A stretch of 64,000 nt of DNA from Sphingobacteriales bacterium (GCA_021299635.1 JAJTFA010000001.1:471842-535841), one strand, 5' to 3'. Numbered from the stretch's first letter, positions 21,382 through 32,579 are shown. Notes: generated by a model from the letters alone, not told the origin. Numbers and translations are program-made.

Positions 21382-22827
21382 ATGCAAAGAAAATTTTTTT
21401 CAAATCTTATTTTGCTACTATTGCTCAATCTGTTGGTTAAGCCGGCTTGGGTGCTGGGTATTGATCGCAGTTTTCAGAATCATTTGGGGTTTGCCAACTA
21501 TGGGGATTATGCCAACATTTTTAGCTTTTCATTGATTTTGTCGGTTATACTGGATTTGGGTATTAATAATTTTGTAAGTTCTGCCATTGCCAAGCAGCCG
21601 GAGCGGATTAATGAATTGTATTTGCCTTTGTTATTTGTTAAAATCTTCTTTGGACTCATTTATATCATTATTACGCTGGTGGCAGGCTGGTTGTACGGAT
21701 ATAATGCGTATTTTCTGGCGCTCCTGTTATGGCTTTGCATCAATCAGCTCATTGCATACATAGCCACTTTTAACCGAAGTTTTGTAAGTGGTTTACAGTT
21801 GTATCAAACAGATGCCTGGCTATCAGTAATTGATCGTTTTACTATGCTGTTACTGGGTGTTTTTATGGTCTGGATACCCTTGTTACCGGTTAATCTAAAA
21901 ACATTTATCGGTATCCAAACAGCAGGTTACCTAATGGTGCTTCTGGCAAGTTTGTTAGTACTGATGGGCCATTTGAGATATGGAGGCTCTGCCCACATCA
22001 GGCAACAAGTTTATCCAGTATTTAGACAGGCGCTTCCTTATGCATTGCTTGCATTGCTTATGATGTGCTATGCTAAAGTTGACAGTCTAGTGCTTAAAAA
22101 ACTTCATTTAAACGGTAGTCTCGAAAATGGAATATATGCAGCCGGAGGGCGTTTGTTTGATGCTGCCAATATGTTTGCAGTATTGATTGGATTTATGCTG
22201 CTACCTGCATTCTCTGCCAATTTATACAAGCCGGATGAGCTGAAGAAGCTTGTTCGTTCAGCTGTAATCATTCTACCCAGTTTTGGTTTGTTTGTTTCCG
22301 TTTTTTGTTATGTGTATCGTTTAGAGATTATGCAGGCCATGTACCATGAAGCAAATGCTTATACCGCATCGGTTTTTGGCACGCAAATGTTTAGTTATAC
22401 CATGATGTGCGGGATGTATGTTTTTGGTACGCTATTAACTGCCGGCAAGGAATTAAACCTACTCAATGGTTTGGCATTTGTTGCATTGATATTGAATGTG
22501 GCAGGAAACATCCTGTTGGTGCCTGAGCTAGGTGCACTTGCTTGTGCACGGGTAGGACTTGCTACACATACCTTTATTTTTATAACCAACCTGGTTTTTG
22601 CTCTAAAAAAATCCCCCGGTTTGTTTCCGGTTTCTTATCTGGCAAAATATGTTTTGCTTTCTTTAGGCTCGGTATGCATCATCACGTTGTTCGGATACCT
22701 TCAGTTTTCATTTGTTTTGGCAGGTATAGTAGGCTGCGCAATATGGATTATTCTTGTTTTTGTGTTGCAATTGGTGAATGTTCAAAGTATACGTGGCATT
22801 TTTATGTCAACGCAGGCAATCAATTAG
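21382..22827 (+). CDS. Polysaccharide biosynthesis / oligosaccharide flippase (Wzx-like)
   Basis: About a dozen TM segments; DRSFQNHLGFANYGDYANIFSFSLILSVILDLGINNF is typical of MATE/Wzx flippases. Confidence 0.85.
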   Translation: MQRKFFSNLILLLLLNLLVKPAWVLGIDRSFQNHLGFANYGDYANIFSFSLILSVILDLGINNFVSSAIAKQPERINELYLPLLFVKIFFGLIYIIITLVAGWLYGYNAYFLALLLWLCINQLIAYIATFNRSFVSGLQLYQTDAWLSVIDRFTMLLLGVFMVWIPLLPVNLKTFIGIQTAGYLMVLLASLLVLMGHLRYGGSAHIRQQVYPVFRQALPYALLALLMMCYAKVDSLVLKKLHLNGSLENGIYAAGGRLFDAANMFAVLIGFMLLPAFSANLYKPDELKKLVRSAVIILPSFGLFVSVFCYVYRLEIMQAMYHEANAYTASVFGTQMFSYTMMCGMYVFGTLLTAGKELNLLNGLAFVALILNVAGNILLVPELGALACARVGLATHTFIFITNLVFALKKSPGLFPVSYLAKYVLLSLGSVCIITLFGYLQFSFVLAGIVGCAIWIILVFVLQLVNVQSIRGIFMSTQAIN

Positions 22828-22893
22828 TGGTGCGCACGTTATTTTTTATATTTTTGTCGGTATACAATCCTTATTACTGCAAAACATCAGCAC

Positions 22894-23892
22894 ATGAATA
22901 AAAAACGAACATCATATTCTTTCGAATTTGTAGATACCTTAAGGTTTCTTATCAAATGGAAAAAACAACTTTCAATTATAGTGGTAGTTGCCGTAGTTGC
23001 GTCTGTTGTGGGCTCGGGAACTTGGTTTATAACACCTAAGTATAAAGCAACGGCTGTGTTTTATCCGGGCACGGTGAGTTCTATTTCTTCAGCTTTGTTT
23101 TTTAAATCGCGTGAGCGTGCCAAAGAGGCGCTGGCTTTTGGGGAACAGGAAGAAACCGAACAATACTTGCAGATTTTGGAATCGGCCGATTTACAATGGC
23201 GCATCATTAATAAATACAACCTCATTAATCATTATAAAATTTCTCAAGACCGCAAGGATAAATACGACCAGGTTAGCCGCACCTATGCAAAAAATGTAAG
23301 TATAAAACGAACAGATTATAATTCAATTTCTATTACGGTTATGGATGAAGATCCTAAGACCTCAGCAGAATTGGCCAATGCTATTATGGGTATGGTTGAT
23401 ACCATTAAGCATGAAATTGTAGGACGGGTTGCCAAACAAGCACATGAGGTGGTGGCAAAGGCATATTTTGAAAAATTGAATTATATCGATTCGCTTAAGA
23501 ATGCTATGAAACTGCTTGGAGAAAAGGGTGTATACAATGCACCTGAACAGGCAAAGGGGCTTGCCGAAGTTGCAGTTGTGAGCAGGGGAGGTAGTGAAAA
23601 GGAAAAGCAGGCATTAGCGGAATATTCAGGAGAATTTACTGTACTGGATGAATTGCTGCAAAACGAATCTGAAATGTTAGCCGATTTACGCATGCGTTAT
23701 GAACAAACTAAAATTGATATGGCGGGTGGGTTAAGTAATGTGTTTGTGGTAGGATATGCTTACCCTCCGGAAAACAAAGCTTATCCTGTGAGGTCTATTA
23801 TTGTTGTAATGTCTGCTTTATCTGCATTTGTATTCGGCTGTATTCTCATAGTTTTTATCGAACGCTATAAGGAAATCAAAGAGCGTTTTTAA
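22894..23892 (+). CDS. Wzz/GNVR-type polysaccharide chain-length determinant
   Basis: Two terminal TM helices flanking a long coiled domain; PPENKAYPVRSIIVVMSALSAFVFGCILIVFIERYK. Confidence 0.82.
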   Translation: MNKKRTSYSFEFVDTLRFLIKWKKQLSIIVVVAVVASVVGSGTWFITPKYKATAVFYPGTVSSISSALFFKSRERAKEALAFGEQEETEQYLQILESADLQWRIINKYNLINHYKISQDRKDKYDQVSRTYAKNVSIKRTDYNSISITVMDEDPKTSAELANAIMGMVDTIKHEIVGRVAKQAHEVVAKAYFEKLNYIDSLKNAMKLLGEKGVYNAPEQAKGLAEVAVVSRGGSEKEKQALAEYSGEFTVLDELLQNESEMLADLRMRYEQTKIDMAGGLSNVFVVGYAYPPENKAYPVRSIIVVMSALSAFVFGCILIVFIERYKEIKERF

Positions 23893-23903
23893 TGGCCTGA
23901 GGC

Positions 23904-25349
23904 TTGGAGCAAGCACTTAAAAATAAATTGTTTTACCTGCTTTGTGTAGGTTTTATTGGCCTTAATATCACAGCCATTGTATTCGATTTTGTGTGGCTTA
24001 GCCTTTTACCTTTTGCTTTACTTTTTGCGCTTCTCATTCTATTTAGCCTAGATACATTATTATTCATACTATGTTTTTTGGTGCCACTTTCCATTAATGT
24101 AGATAATATTGGTGGAGGTTTGGGGCTCAGCCTACCTGATGAGCCACTTGTTATGCTCATCATGTGTTTGGCAATATTTAAATTTATCATCAACAGTGAG
24201 TATGACTACCGCGTTTTCCGACATCCGCTAACCATTGTTATCATACTCAATATGCTTTGGACCTTGTTCACCGTTTTCACCAGTGAGCACCCGTTTGTAT
24301 CGGCAAAGTTTTTCCTTTCCAGATTCTGGTTTGTGGTTGTATTTTACTTTTTAGGGGTGGTTTTATTTAAAAAGTTCTCAAACATCATCAGATATCTCTG
24401 GCTTTATCTCATACCATTGACTTTTGCTGTTTTATGGACTCTATACCAGCACAGTGCCTATAATTTCGAAATGAAATATTCATTTGAAATCACAAGACCC
24501 TTCTATGTTGCACATGGTGTGTATGGTGCGGCTATAGCGTTTTTTATACCCATCACACTGATATTTATTTTATTTCCGGAACGCCTTCATATTAATAAAA
24601 CAGCTTGGTTTGGTGCCATTGGTTTATTGTTGATTTTGATTGTTGGTCTGATTTATTCTTACACACGTGCCTCATGGATTAGCATTGCTGCAGCTGTAGC
24701 AGCACTCATACCCCTGCTGCTGCGTATTAAGTTTAATACCATACTCATTGTGCTGTTTAGTGCCATCATGTTATTTATAGTGTTTCAGAGTGAAATTACT
24801 TACATGATGTCTAAAACGGATGACAAATCTTCCAAAGATTTCAGTGAGCATTTTCGTTCCATCTCTAATATCAATACCGATGCATCCAATGCTGAGCGCA
24901 TAAACCGATGGGTTTGTGCATGGAAAATGTTTGAAGAAAGACCGGTTTTGGGATTTGGGCCTGGTACTTATTCTTTTGTTTATGCACCATTTCAGTTAAG
25001 TCAGTATAAAACGGTAATCAGTACCAATTTTGGTGATGGCGGAAATGCCCATAGTGAATACCTTGGCCCACTTTGCGAAACCGGACTCCCAGGACTAATT
25101 ACCATTTTGATGATGGTTTATTTTTCTCTGGCTACTGCTTTTCGCTTGTTTTATACCGCACAAAAAGCAAGAGTTAGGTATTTGGCGCTTGCGCTGCTGC
25201 TTGCCTTTATAACGTATTTTGTGCATGGTTTAATGAACAACTACAGTGAGACCGATAAAATAGCCATCTTATGGTGGGGCGGATTTGCCATGCTAACGGC
25301 ACTGGATTTATACCATAATCCGCAAGAAGTAAAGTCTGAGAAAAGCTAA
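23904..25349 (+). CDS. O-antigen ligase family protein
   Basis: Polytopic; YSYTRASWISIAAAVAALIPLL and ERPVLGFGPGTYSFVYAPF..GGNAHSEYLGPLCETGLPGL. TTG start inferred. Confidence 0.87.
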   Translation: MEQALKNKLFYLLCVGFIGLNITAIVFDFVWLSLLPFALLFALLILFSLDTLLFILCFLVPLSINVDNIGGGLGLSLPDEPLVMLIMCLAIFKFIINSEYDYRVFRHPLTIVIILNMLWTLFTVFTSEHPFVSAKFFLSRFWFVVVFYFLGVVLFKKFSNIIRYLWLYLIPLTFAVLWTLYQHSAYNFEMKYSFEITRPFYVAHGVYGAAIAFFIPITLIFILFPERLHINKTAWFGAIGLLLILIVGLIYSYTRASWISIAAAVAALIPLLLRIKFNTILIVLFSAIMLFIVFQSEITYMMSKTDDKSSKDFSEHFRSISNINTDASNAERINRWVCAWKMFEERPVLGFGPGTYSFVYAPFQLSQYKTVISTNFGDGGNAHSEYLGPLCETGLPGLITILMMVYFSLATAFRLFYTAQKARVRYLALALLLAFITYFVHGLMNNYSETDKIAILWWGGFAMLTALDLYHNPQEVKSEKS

Positions 25350-25350
25350 A

Positions 25351-26577
25351 TCAGGCGTGAGCAGCTATTAATAAATCAATGTCTTTGTGATAAATATTGA
25401 GGCGCTTTCCAATATGTTTATTGGTTAAATTACCTTTGTATATATAAACACCATTTCTGGCAGCTGCATGTTCCCAGATATAATTGGTAATTGAACCAGC
25501 TTCTGCAATATCTGATATTATTGGTGTAAGAATATTGCTTAGCGCATAACTGGCAGTTCTGCTAACGCGAGAGGAAATATTGGGCACACAATAATGTATT
25601 ACATCATGCTTTATAAAAATAGGCTTATCATGGGTGGTAATTTCTGAAGTTTCAAAACAGCCACCTTGGTCAATGCAGATATCAACAATCACTGAGCGTG
25701 GTTTCATCTTACTCACCATTTCTTCAGTAACCACAGTAGGGCTTCTTCCTTCTTCGCTCCATAAACTCCCAATTGCCACATCAGCTGTGGTAAGTGCTTT
25801 GCTCAATATTTTAGGATTCAGCAGGGAGGTGTTTATTTTAACACCAAGATTATTTTGCAACATTCTAAGTTTTTCTAGAGAGTTGTCAAACACTTTCACG
25901 GTAGCACCAACACCCAGGGCTGCTCTTGTGGCATACTCGCCAACGGTGCCTGCGCCAATTACCACAATTTCGGTAGGGGGTATACCGGTAACACCACCCA
26001 ACATTTCACCTTTACCACCTCGGGTTGAGCATAGATATTCAGCTGCAACAGCTATGGCAGAAGTTCCAGATATTTCAGCCATACTGCGTACAATTGGATA
26101 AATTTCATCACTTGATTTCAGGTACTCAAAGGCAATGGCTGTAATCTTTTTATCCATCAATGAGCGGATATATTTTTCTGATTTGTTACTCAGCTGTATG
26201 GCGGAAATAAGCAATTGCTGTGGTTTAAGCATTTTTATCTCCTCATCGGTAGGGGGTTCAACTTTTACAATAATATCCGCCTTAAATAAGTCCTCTTTGC
26301 TGTAACAAATTTTTGCACCTGCTTCGCTGTAATCTTTATCGGAAAAATGCGCCTCACTGCCTGCACCATTTTCTATCCAAACCTCATTGCCAGTATTAAC
26401 AAGCAGGTTTACAGAGGAAGGAGTTAAAGCCACCCGGTGTTCCTGCAAGGTGGTTTCTTTTGGCACTGCTATAAATAATGTTTGTCCGGGTTTTTTAATT
26501 TCCAGTAAGGCTTCCTTGGGTTGTAATGATGCTTGACGGGCCAGCTCACTGAAGCCTAACTTCGATACGTCTTCCAT
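25351..26577 (-). CDS. ald: Alanine dehydrogenase
   Basis: AVPKETTLQEHRVALTPSSVNLL, VVIGAGTVGEYATRAALGVGATVKVFDNSLEKLR, VDICIDQGGCFETSEITTH, HYCVPNISSRVSRTAS. Confidence 0.92.
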   Translation of the reverse strand: MEDVSKLGFSELARQASLQPKEALLEIKKPGQTLFIAVPKETTLQEHRVALTPSSVNLLVNTGNEVWIENGAGSEAHFSDKDYSEAGAKICYSKEDLFKADIIVKVEPPTDEEIKMLKPQQLLISAIQLSNKSEKYIRSLMDKKITAIAFEYLKSSDEIYPIVRSMAEISGTSAIAVAAEYLCSTRGGKGEMLGGVTGIPPTEIVVIGAGTVGEYATRAALGVGATVKVFDNSLEKLRMLQNNLGVKINTSLLNPKILSKALTTADVAIGSLWSEEGRSPTVVTEEMVSKMKPRSVIVDICIDQGGCFETSEITTHDKPIFIKHDVIHYCVPNISSRVSRTASYALSNILTPIISDIAEAGSITNYIWEHAAARNGVYIYKGNLTNKHIGKRLNIYHKDIDLLIAAHA

Positions 26578-26768
26578 AGTGCTTTTTAAAAGGTTCTCAA
26601 ATATAAGCAGTTATTATGTATTGAGGAAATTTTGATTCAGTTAACAATATGGTCAATCCTCCATAGGTAATTCTGATGTTTATTATTTATTATCAATAAG
26701 TTACAGCATTTAAGGTAGCAACGTTTCTTCTTTTTTGAGTTTGTGATGTAAGTTTAGCTGAAAATCTT

Positions 26769-26776
26769 ATCTTTGC
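26769..26776 (+). promoter_or_regulatory. Candidate Bacteroidetes -7 element (TATCTTTG) upstream of the DUF177-rpmF-plsX-fabH run
   Basis: Exact TAnnTTTG match 14 nt before the ATG at 26791; the -33 element is not clear-cut. Confidence 0.6.
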
Positions 26777-26790
26777 CCCCTTTCCGTAGC

Positions 26791-27306
26791 ATGCTGAGGC
26801 TGAAAGATTATATCGTTGAGTTCAATAAACTACGCTCCGGCAACAATACATTTGCCTTTGTTCTGAATACAGAATTTATACATTCTGTTGATGATCAGTC
26901 AAATATAGAAGCCGAAGTTTTTGCTCATCTGGATTTGTTTAAAACAGACACCATGTATGAACTTAAGTTTAAGCTGAGCGGAAAAATAAAAACAACGTGC
27001 GATACCTGTTTAGATGAGTTTGAATTGCCTGTAGACAGTCATTTTAACCTCATTTTAAAAATCAGTGAAACTGAGCAGTATGACGATGATGAAATCGTGT
27101 ATATCACTCCTCAAACCATTGATTACGACCTGAGGCAGTATTTGTATGAATGTTTGGTGCTTGCCCTTCCAATTAAAAAAATCTGCTCTCTTGCGGGTAA
27201 AATATGTAATGAAGAGGTGGTAAGTAAACTCAATGATATTCAAACAAATAAAGATGAAGATGGCGATGATCCACGTTGGGATAAACTAAAAGGAATATTT
27301 AAATAA
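26791..27306 (+). CDS. DUF177 (YceD-like) protein
   Basis: KTTCDTCLDEFELPVD motif and position directly upstream of rpmF. ATG 26791 preferred over TTG 26773, which lies in the putative promoter. Confidence 0.88.
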   Translation: MLRLKDYIVEFNKLRSGNNTFAFVLNTEFIHSVDDQSNIEAEVFAHLDLFKTDTMYELKFKLSGKIKTTCDTCLDEFELPVDSHFNLILKISETEQYDDDEIVYITPQTIDYDLRQYLYECLVLALPIKKICSLAGKICNEEVVSKLNDIQTNKDEDGDDPRWDKLKGIFK

Positions 27307-27323
27307 ATTAAATTTATACTACT

Positions 27324-27509
27324 ATGCCTAATCCAAAACGAAAAATGTCAAACTCTCGCAGAGACAAGAGAAGGACACACTACAAAGGTGAAGCCCCTAC
27401 CATTACTGTAGATGCTACATCTGGCGAAACCCATCTTAGACATAGAGTAACCGCTGATGGTTACTACAAGGGAAAACATGTTTTTCCTGATATGAAAAAA
27501 GATGTATAA
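27324..27509 (+). CDS. rpmF: 50S ribosomal protein L32
   Basis: [21 protein letters not shown]. Confidence 0.97.
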   Translation: MPNPKRKMSNSRRDKRRTHYKGEAPTITVDATSGETHLRHRVTADGYYKGKHVFPDMKKDV

Positions 27510-27533
27510 TTGTTTTGCCAAACAATTGAATGA

Positions 27534-28493
27534 ATGAGAATCGGATTCGACATTATGGGGGGAGATTATGCCCCCAAAGAAGCCATAGCAGGGGCCATAC
27601 AGGCCAAAAATGAATTAACAAATGGTGAGCGAATTGTGCTCATTGGAGATAAGGAGCAGGCCGAAAGCATGCTTCAATCTCTAGGAGGAAGTGTTGATGA
27701 CTTTGATTTTATCCACACGACTGAAGTTATTGGTATGGGTGAGCATCCAACAAAAGCTATATCCTCTAAAAAAGATTCAAGTATTGCAGTAGGCTTCAGG
27801 AGTTTAGCAACCAAAAAACTCGATTCATTTGTTAGTGCAGGCAATACCGGTGCTATGCTGGTGGGCGCCATGTTTTCCATCAAACCTATTGAAGGAGTTA
27901 TTAGGCCTTGTGTTACTGCCCTTTTACCTAAACCCAACGGAAAATTAGGTGTTTTGCTTGATGCCGGTGCCAATGCCGACTGCAAGCCGGACGTTTTATA
28001 TCAGTTTGCTGTTTTGGGGGCGCTTATGATGAAACATGTGCTGAAAGTAGATGATCCCAGGGTTGGTTTATTAAGCATCGGTGAGGAAAAAGAAAAAGGC
28101 AATTTGGTAACTATTGCTGCGCATCAGTTGATGGAAGATTCCAATCAATTCCATTTTATAGGTAATGTAGAAGGTCGCGATTTTTTAAGTGATAAAGCCG
28201 ATGTATATGTATGCGAAGGATTTGTTGGCAACGTGGTTCTTAAGGCTTTCGAATCTGTTTACTATGTGATGAAAAAACGTGGTATTTCAGATGAATATTT
28301 TGATAAGATGAATTATGAGAATTATGGCGGAACGCCTATTCTCGGTGTGAATGCTCCTGTAATAATTGGTCACGGTATTTCAAATGCCAAGGCTTTTCAG
28401 AATATGATTCTTTCTGCCAAAGACGTAACCAATTCCAATTTGTGTGAGATTATCAGAGAAGCATTTAGAAATTTGGTTTTACCTCTTCCATAA
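27534..28493 (+). CDS. plsX: Phosphate acyltransferase PlsX
   Basis: [48 protein letters not shown]. Confidence 0.96.
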   Translation: MRIGFDIMGGDYAPKEAIAGAIQAKNELTNGERIVLIGDKEQAESMLQSLGGSVDDFDFIHTTEVIGMGEHPTKAISSKKDSSIAVGFRSLATKKLDSFVSAGNTGAMLVGAMFSIKPIEGVIRPCVTALLPKPNGKLGVLLDAGANADCKPDVLYQFAVLGALMMKHVLKVDDPRVGLLSIGEEKEKGNLVTIAAHQLMEDSNQFHFIGNVEGRDFLSDKADVYVCEGFVGNVVLKAFESVYYVMKKRGISDEYFDKMNYENYGGTPILGVNAPVIIGHGISNAKAFQNMILSAKDVTNSNLCEIIREAFRNLVLPLP

Positions 28494-29503
28494 TGAATAA
28501 AATAACTGCTGCTATAACCTGCTTGCACGGATATGTGCCACCTGATATATTAACCAATGCCGATTTGGAAAAAATGGTTGATACTTCTGATGAGTGGATA
28601 ATGACCAGGACAGGTATAAAGGAAAGAAGGATTCAGAAAGAGCCGGGCAAAGCAACCAGTGATATGGCTGTTGAGGCTGTAAACGGATTGCTAAAAAAGC
28701 GCGGTATCTCTGCTGAAGAAATCGACCTCATTATATTTGCAACAATTACAGGGGATATGATTTTCCCTTCTTCTGCTTGCGTACTGGCCGATAAAATCGG
28801 AGCAAAAAATGCATGGGGTTATGACTTATCTGCTGCATGTTCCGGTTTTCTTTTTGCCTTAGAAACCGGAGCCACTTTTATTCAATCAGGTAAATACAAA
28901 AAAGTAGTGGTAATTGGTGGTGATAAAATGTCGTCCATCATTGACTATACCGATCGAAATACCTGCATAATTTTCGGTGATGGTTTAGGATGTGTTTTAT
29001 TGGAACCAAATGAAGAAGGATATGGTGTACGCGATTCTATTTTGAAAATAGATGGTTCAGGAAGACACTATCTGTATCAAAAAGCCGGTGGATCTCTTAA
29101 ACCTCCAACGCATGAAACCATAGATGCCCGCGAGCATTATGTGTTTCAGGATGGTAAAACCGTATTTAAATTTGCTGTTACCAATATGGCCGAAGTTTCT
29201 GCCAATATCATGGAAAGGAATAACCTTACGTCTGAAGATGTAACCTGGCTGGTTCCTCATCAGGCAAATCTTCGCATTATTGATGCTACAGCAGAAAGAA
29301 TGGGGCTTGGACGCGATAAAGTTATGATTAACATAGATCATTTTGGCAACACCACCAATGGAACGCTGCCCTTGTTGCTGTGGGAGTGGGAAAGTAAACT
29401 TAAAAAAGGTGATAACCTCATTCTCTCCGCATTTGGTGGAGGTTTTACCTGGGGCGCCATGTATATAAAATGGGCTTATGATGCAAGTGCATCCGCTTAT
29501 TAA
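28493..29503 (+). CDS. fabH: 3-oxoacyl-ACP synthase III
   Basis: [33 protein letters not shown] active-site Cys, [24 protein letters not shown]. Confidence 0.96.
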   Translation: MNKITAAITCLHGYVPPDILTNADLEKMVDTSDEWIMTRTGIKERRIQKEPGKATSDMAVEAVNGLLKKRGISAEEIDLIIFATITGDMIFPSSACVLADKIGAKNAWGYDLSAACSGFLFALETGATFIQSGKYKKVVVIGGDKMSSIIDYTDRNTCIIFGDGLGCVLLEPNEEGYGVRDSILKIDGSGRHYLYQKAGGSLKPPTHETIDAREHYVFQDGKTVFKFAVTNMAEVSANIMERNNLTSEDVTWLVPHQANLRIIDATAERMGLGRDKVMINIDHFGNTTNGTLPLLLWEWESKLKKGDNLILSAFGGGFTWGAMYIKWAYDASASAY

Positions 29504-29534
29504 AAATTTAACTTTTCAATTTTTAAAAATTCAA

Positions 29535-29542
29535 TACATTTG
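29535..29542 (+). promoter_or_regulatory. Candidate -7 element (TACATTTG) upstream of accB
   Basis: Exact TAnnTTTG match 21 nt before the accB ATG. Confidence 0.5.
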
Positions 29543-29563
29543 ATTTAAGTAATAATTATCCCT

Positions 29564-30046
29564 ATGGAATTAAAGGAAATTAAAGAACTAATAAAACTGG
29601 TAGCTGAAGCTGGTGTTTCTGCTGTTGAACTGGAAAAAGGTGATTTCAAACTCTCTATCAAAAAAACTGAAGAGAAGACAACCATTGTGCAGTCTTCAGC
29701 CCCTCTTATGCATGCTCCTGTAGCTATAACCGCAGCACCTGCTGCTGTTTCCACAGAAAAAATGGAAGCTCCTGCCAGTAAAACAGAAACGGTTAGCGGA
29801 TCTAACCTGATTACCATAAAATCTCCAATGATTGGTACTTATTACAAGTCTAGTTCACCGGATAAACCTGCTTTTGTTCAGGTGGGCGATGAAATAAAGC
29901 CCGGAAAGGTGCTGTGCATTGTAGAAGCAATGAAGTTATTTAACGAAATTGAATCTGAGGTAACAGGCAGAATAGTAAAGATACTGGTTGATAATGCTTC
30001 TCCGGTTGAATATGATCAGCCTTTGTTTTTAGTTGAACCTGCCTAA
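29564..30046 (+). CDS. accB: Acetyl-CoA carboxylase biotin carboxyl carrier protein
   Basis: C-terminal CIVEAMKLFNEIESEVTG biotinylation motif with Ala/Pro-rich linker. Confidence 0.97.
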   Translation: MELKEIKELIKLVAEAGVSAVELEKGDFKLSIKKTEEKTTIVQSSAPLMHAPVAITAAPAAVSTEKMEAPASKTETVSGSNLITIKSPMIGTYYKSSSPDKPAFVQVGDEIKPGKVLCIVEAMKLFNEIESEVTGRIVKILVDNASPVEYDQPLFLVEPA

Positions 30047-30063
30047 TAAAATGAATTAAAAAT

Positions 30064-30106
30064 AAAGTTGTCAGTCGCTAACAAGTCTGGCAACTTTTGT
30101 TTTTTA
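30064..30106 (+). terminator. Terminator-like hairpin between accB and accC
   Basis: AAAGTTGTCAG / CTGGCAACTTT stem (one wobble pair), 12-nt loop, then TGTTTTTTA. Confidence 0.75.
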
Positions 30107-30127
30107 TACTATTGAATTTTAACTCAT

Positions 30128-31474
30128 ATGTTTAAAAAAATACTGATTGCAAACCGTGGTGAAATTGCCTTGCGTGTTATACGCACGGCACGCGAAATGG
30201 GCATTAAAACAGTTGCTGTTTACTCTACGGCAGATAAAGACAGTTTGCATGTGCGTTTTGCCGATGAGGCAGTTTGTATTGGACCTGCGCCTTCAGCTCA
30301 ATCTTATCTTAATATTCCAAATATTATTGCTGCAGCAGAAATTACCAATGCCGATGCAATACATCCGGGCTATGGCTTCTTATCTGAAAATGCAAAATTT
30401 TCGCAAATATGCCGTGATCATGGAATTAAGTTTATCGGAGCTTCACCTGAAATGATCAATTCAATGGGTGATAAAGCCAGTGCTAAAGACACCATGAAAA
30501 AGGCCGGAGTACCTGTAATTCCGGGTTCTGACGGATTACTGGAAAATGCGGCCGAGGGAATTAAATTGGCTAAAGATATTGGTTATCCTGTAATTATAAA
30601 GGCAACTGCCGGAGGTGGCGGTCGCGGTATGCGTATTATTTGGGCTGAAGAAGAATTTGAAAGACACTGGGATAGCGCTAAGCAGGAAGCTGCTGCCGCT
30701 TTTGGTAATGATGGCATTTATATGGAAAAATATGTAGAAGAACCTCGCCATATAGAAATACAGCTTGCCGGAGATCAATATGGAAATGTTTGCCATCTTT
30801 CCGAACGTGATTGCTCGATTCAGCGCAGGCACCAAAAACTAATTGAAGAATCTCCTTCGCCATTTATTACACCAGAATTACGCGAGAAAATGGGTGATGC
30901 AGCTATTGCCGGTGCAAAGGCAATTAACTATGAAGGATTAGGAACCATTGAGTTTTTGGTTGACAAGCACCGTAACTTTTACTTTATGGAGATGAACACC
31001 CGCATTCAGGTGGAACACCCCGTAACTGAGGAAGTAATCAATTATGATTTGGTTAAAGAGCAAATTTTAATTGCAGCGGGAGTGCCAATCAGCGGTAAAA
31101 ATTATTATCCTATTCGTCATGCCATTGAATGTCGTATCAATGCAGAAGATCCACTAAATAACTTTAGGCCAACCCCGGGTAAAATTGAGTACCTGCATAA
31201 GCCTGGTGGTAATGGTGTGCGCGTGGATACGCATGTATATGCCGGTTATACCATTCCATCCAACTATGATTCTATGATCGCTAAGCTTATTGTTTTTGCA
31301 CAAACACGTGAGGAAGCAATTATAAAAATGGAAAGAGCCTTGGGAGAGTTTATCATAGAAGGACCCGGATTAAAAACAACCATACCGCTTCATATTAAGC
31401 TAATGCAGAATGAAGATTTTAAAGCAGGTAATTTTACTACTGCATTTATGAATACGTTCGATATGAATAAATAA
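30128..31474 (+). CDS. accC: Acetyl-CoA carboxylase biotin carboxylase subunit
   Basis: [53 protein letters not shown]. Confidence 0.97.
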   Translation: MFKKILIANRGEIALRVIRTAREMGIKTVAVYSTADKDSLHVRFADEAVCIGPAPSAQSYLNIPNIIAAAEITNADAIHPGYGFLSENAKFSQICRDHGIKFIGASPEMINSMGDKASAKDTMKKAGVPVIPGSDGLLENAAEGIKLAKDIGYPVIIKATAGGGGRGMRIIWAEEEFERHWDSAKQEAAAAFGNDGIYMEKYVEEPRHIEIQLAGDQYGNVCHLSERDCSIQRRHQKLIEESPSPFITPELREKMGDAAIAGAKAINYEGLGTIEFLVDKHRNFYFMEMNTRIQVEHPVTEEVINYDLVKEQILIAAGVPISGKNYYPIRHAIECRINAEDPLNNFRPTPGKIEYLHKPGGNGVRVDTHVYAGYTIPSNYDSMIAKLIVFAQTREEAIIKMERALGEFIIEGPGLKTTIPLHIKLMQNEDFKAGNFTTAFMNTFDMNK

Positions 31475-31500
31475 TACTGATTATACTCCTCTTAGCTATG

Positions 31501-31537
31501 AAGCCGCTTCTAATTAATTTTAGGAGTGGCTTTTTTA
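31501..31537 (+). terminator. Rho-independent terminator downstream of accC
   Basis: AAGCCGCTTCTAA / TTAGGAGTGGCTT stem (two wobble pairs) running into TTTTTT. Confidence 0.85.
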
Positions 31538-31559
31538 TTAGAGAATTTGGTTGGGCTGC

Positions 31560-32579
31560 TTATTTTCTCTTTTCAATCTTATCATAAAAGCCACCAAAGG
31601 TTACCATTTTCACGCCTTCTTCGTTTAAGAAATCACCTGGGAACCCCAGTTCTATTTTGCTAACATCATTCAGCTTTTCGATATGTTCTTTTGTTAGATT
31701 TACATCCAGGCATTTCATGTTTTCTTCCATCTGAGTAACTTTGGTTGCACCTACAATGGGTATAGAAGCAAACTCTTGCATCATGGTCCATTTGAGCGCA
31801 ACATGCGCAGCTGCAACGCCCAGCTGATTAGCAATATCAATAACTGTTTGGGTTATGCTTACTGCACGTTCGTTTAAACGTTTGCTATTATCGGGCAACC
31901 TGCCTTTGTCACCTCGCAAATATTTTCCGGTTAATGCCCCCCCGGCAAGTGGAGCCCATGGGGTTACCGTCATACCAAAATGTTTGGCCATTGGAATCAG
32001 ATCTCTTTCCGGTGTGCGTTGAAGCAAACTGTACTCTACTTGTAATGCAATAAATTTACTCCAGCCCATCAACTCTGCCAGGGTTTGTCCTTTGCTTATA
32101 ATCCAGGCCGGTGTATCACTGATGCCAATATAGTTTACTTTGCCTTGTCTCACCAAATCATCCAAGCCACGCATTACCTCATCAATGGGGGTGAGGTTAT
32201 CCCAGATATGCAGATACAGCAAGTCAATAAAATCAGTATTGAGGCGTTTTAAACTTAGTTCCACACTACGCATCATGTTTTTGCGATTATTTCCCGATGC
32301 GTTCACATTGGTCAGGTTATCGTGCAACGAATATTTGGTTGCCACTACAAAATGATCTCTGTTGGCCTGCATAAATTCACCAATGTATTTTTCACTTGTG
32401 CCATCTGTATAACGGTTGGCCGTATCAATAAAGTTACCGCCTGCATTGGTAAAACTTTCCATTACTGCAAAACTCGTCTCTTTGTCGGCACCCCAGTTCC
32501 ATTCTTTACCAAATCCCATGGTGCCCAAACAAAGTTCTGATACTTTTAAACCGCTATTGCCTAATAATTTGTATTTCAT
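31560..32579 (-). CDS. Aldo/keto reductase
   Basis: LGNSGLKVSELCLGTMGFG, NFIDTANRYTDGTSEKYIGE, DLLYLHIWDNLTPIDEVM. Confidence 0.93.
   Translation of the reverse strand: MKYKLLGNSGLKVSELCLGTMGFGKEWNWGADKETSFAVMESFTNAGGNFIDTANRYTDGTSEKYIGEFMQANRDHFVVATKYSLHDNLTNVNASGNNRKNMMRSVELSLKRLNTDFIDLLYLHIWDNLTPIDEVMRGLDDLVRQGKVNYIGISDTPAWIISKGQTLAELMGWSKFIALQVEYSLLQRTPERDLIPMAKHFGMTVTPWAPLAGGALTGKYLRGDKGRLPDNSKRLNERAVSITQTVIDIANQLGVAAAHVALKWTMMQEFASIPIVGATKVTQMEENMKCLDVNLTKEHIEKLNDVSKIELGFPGDFLNEEGVKMVTFGGFYDKIEKRK

Noticed and set aside
21286-21387. Extended start of the GT9 gene overlapping the flippase start
   Set aside because: Extension overlaps the divergent gene and precedes a better ATG; likely the shared promoter region
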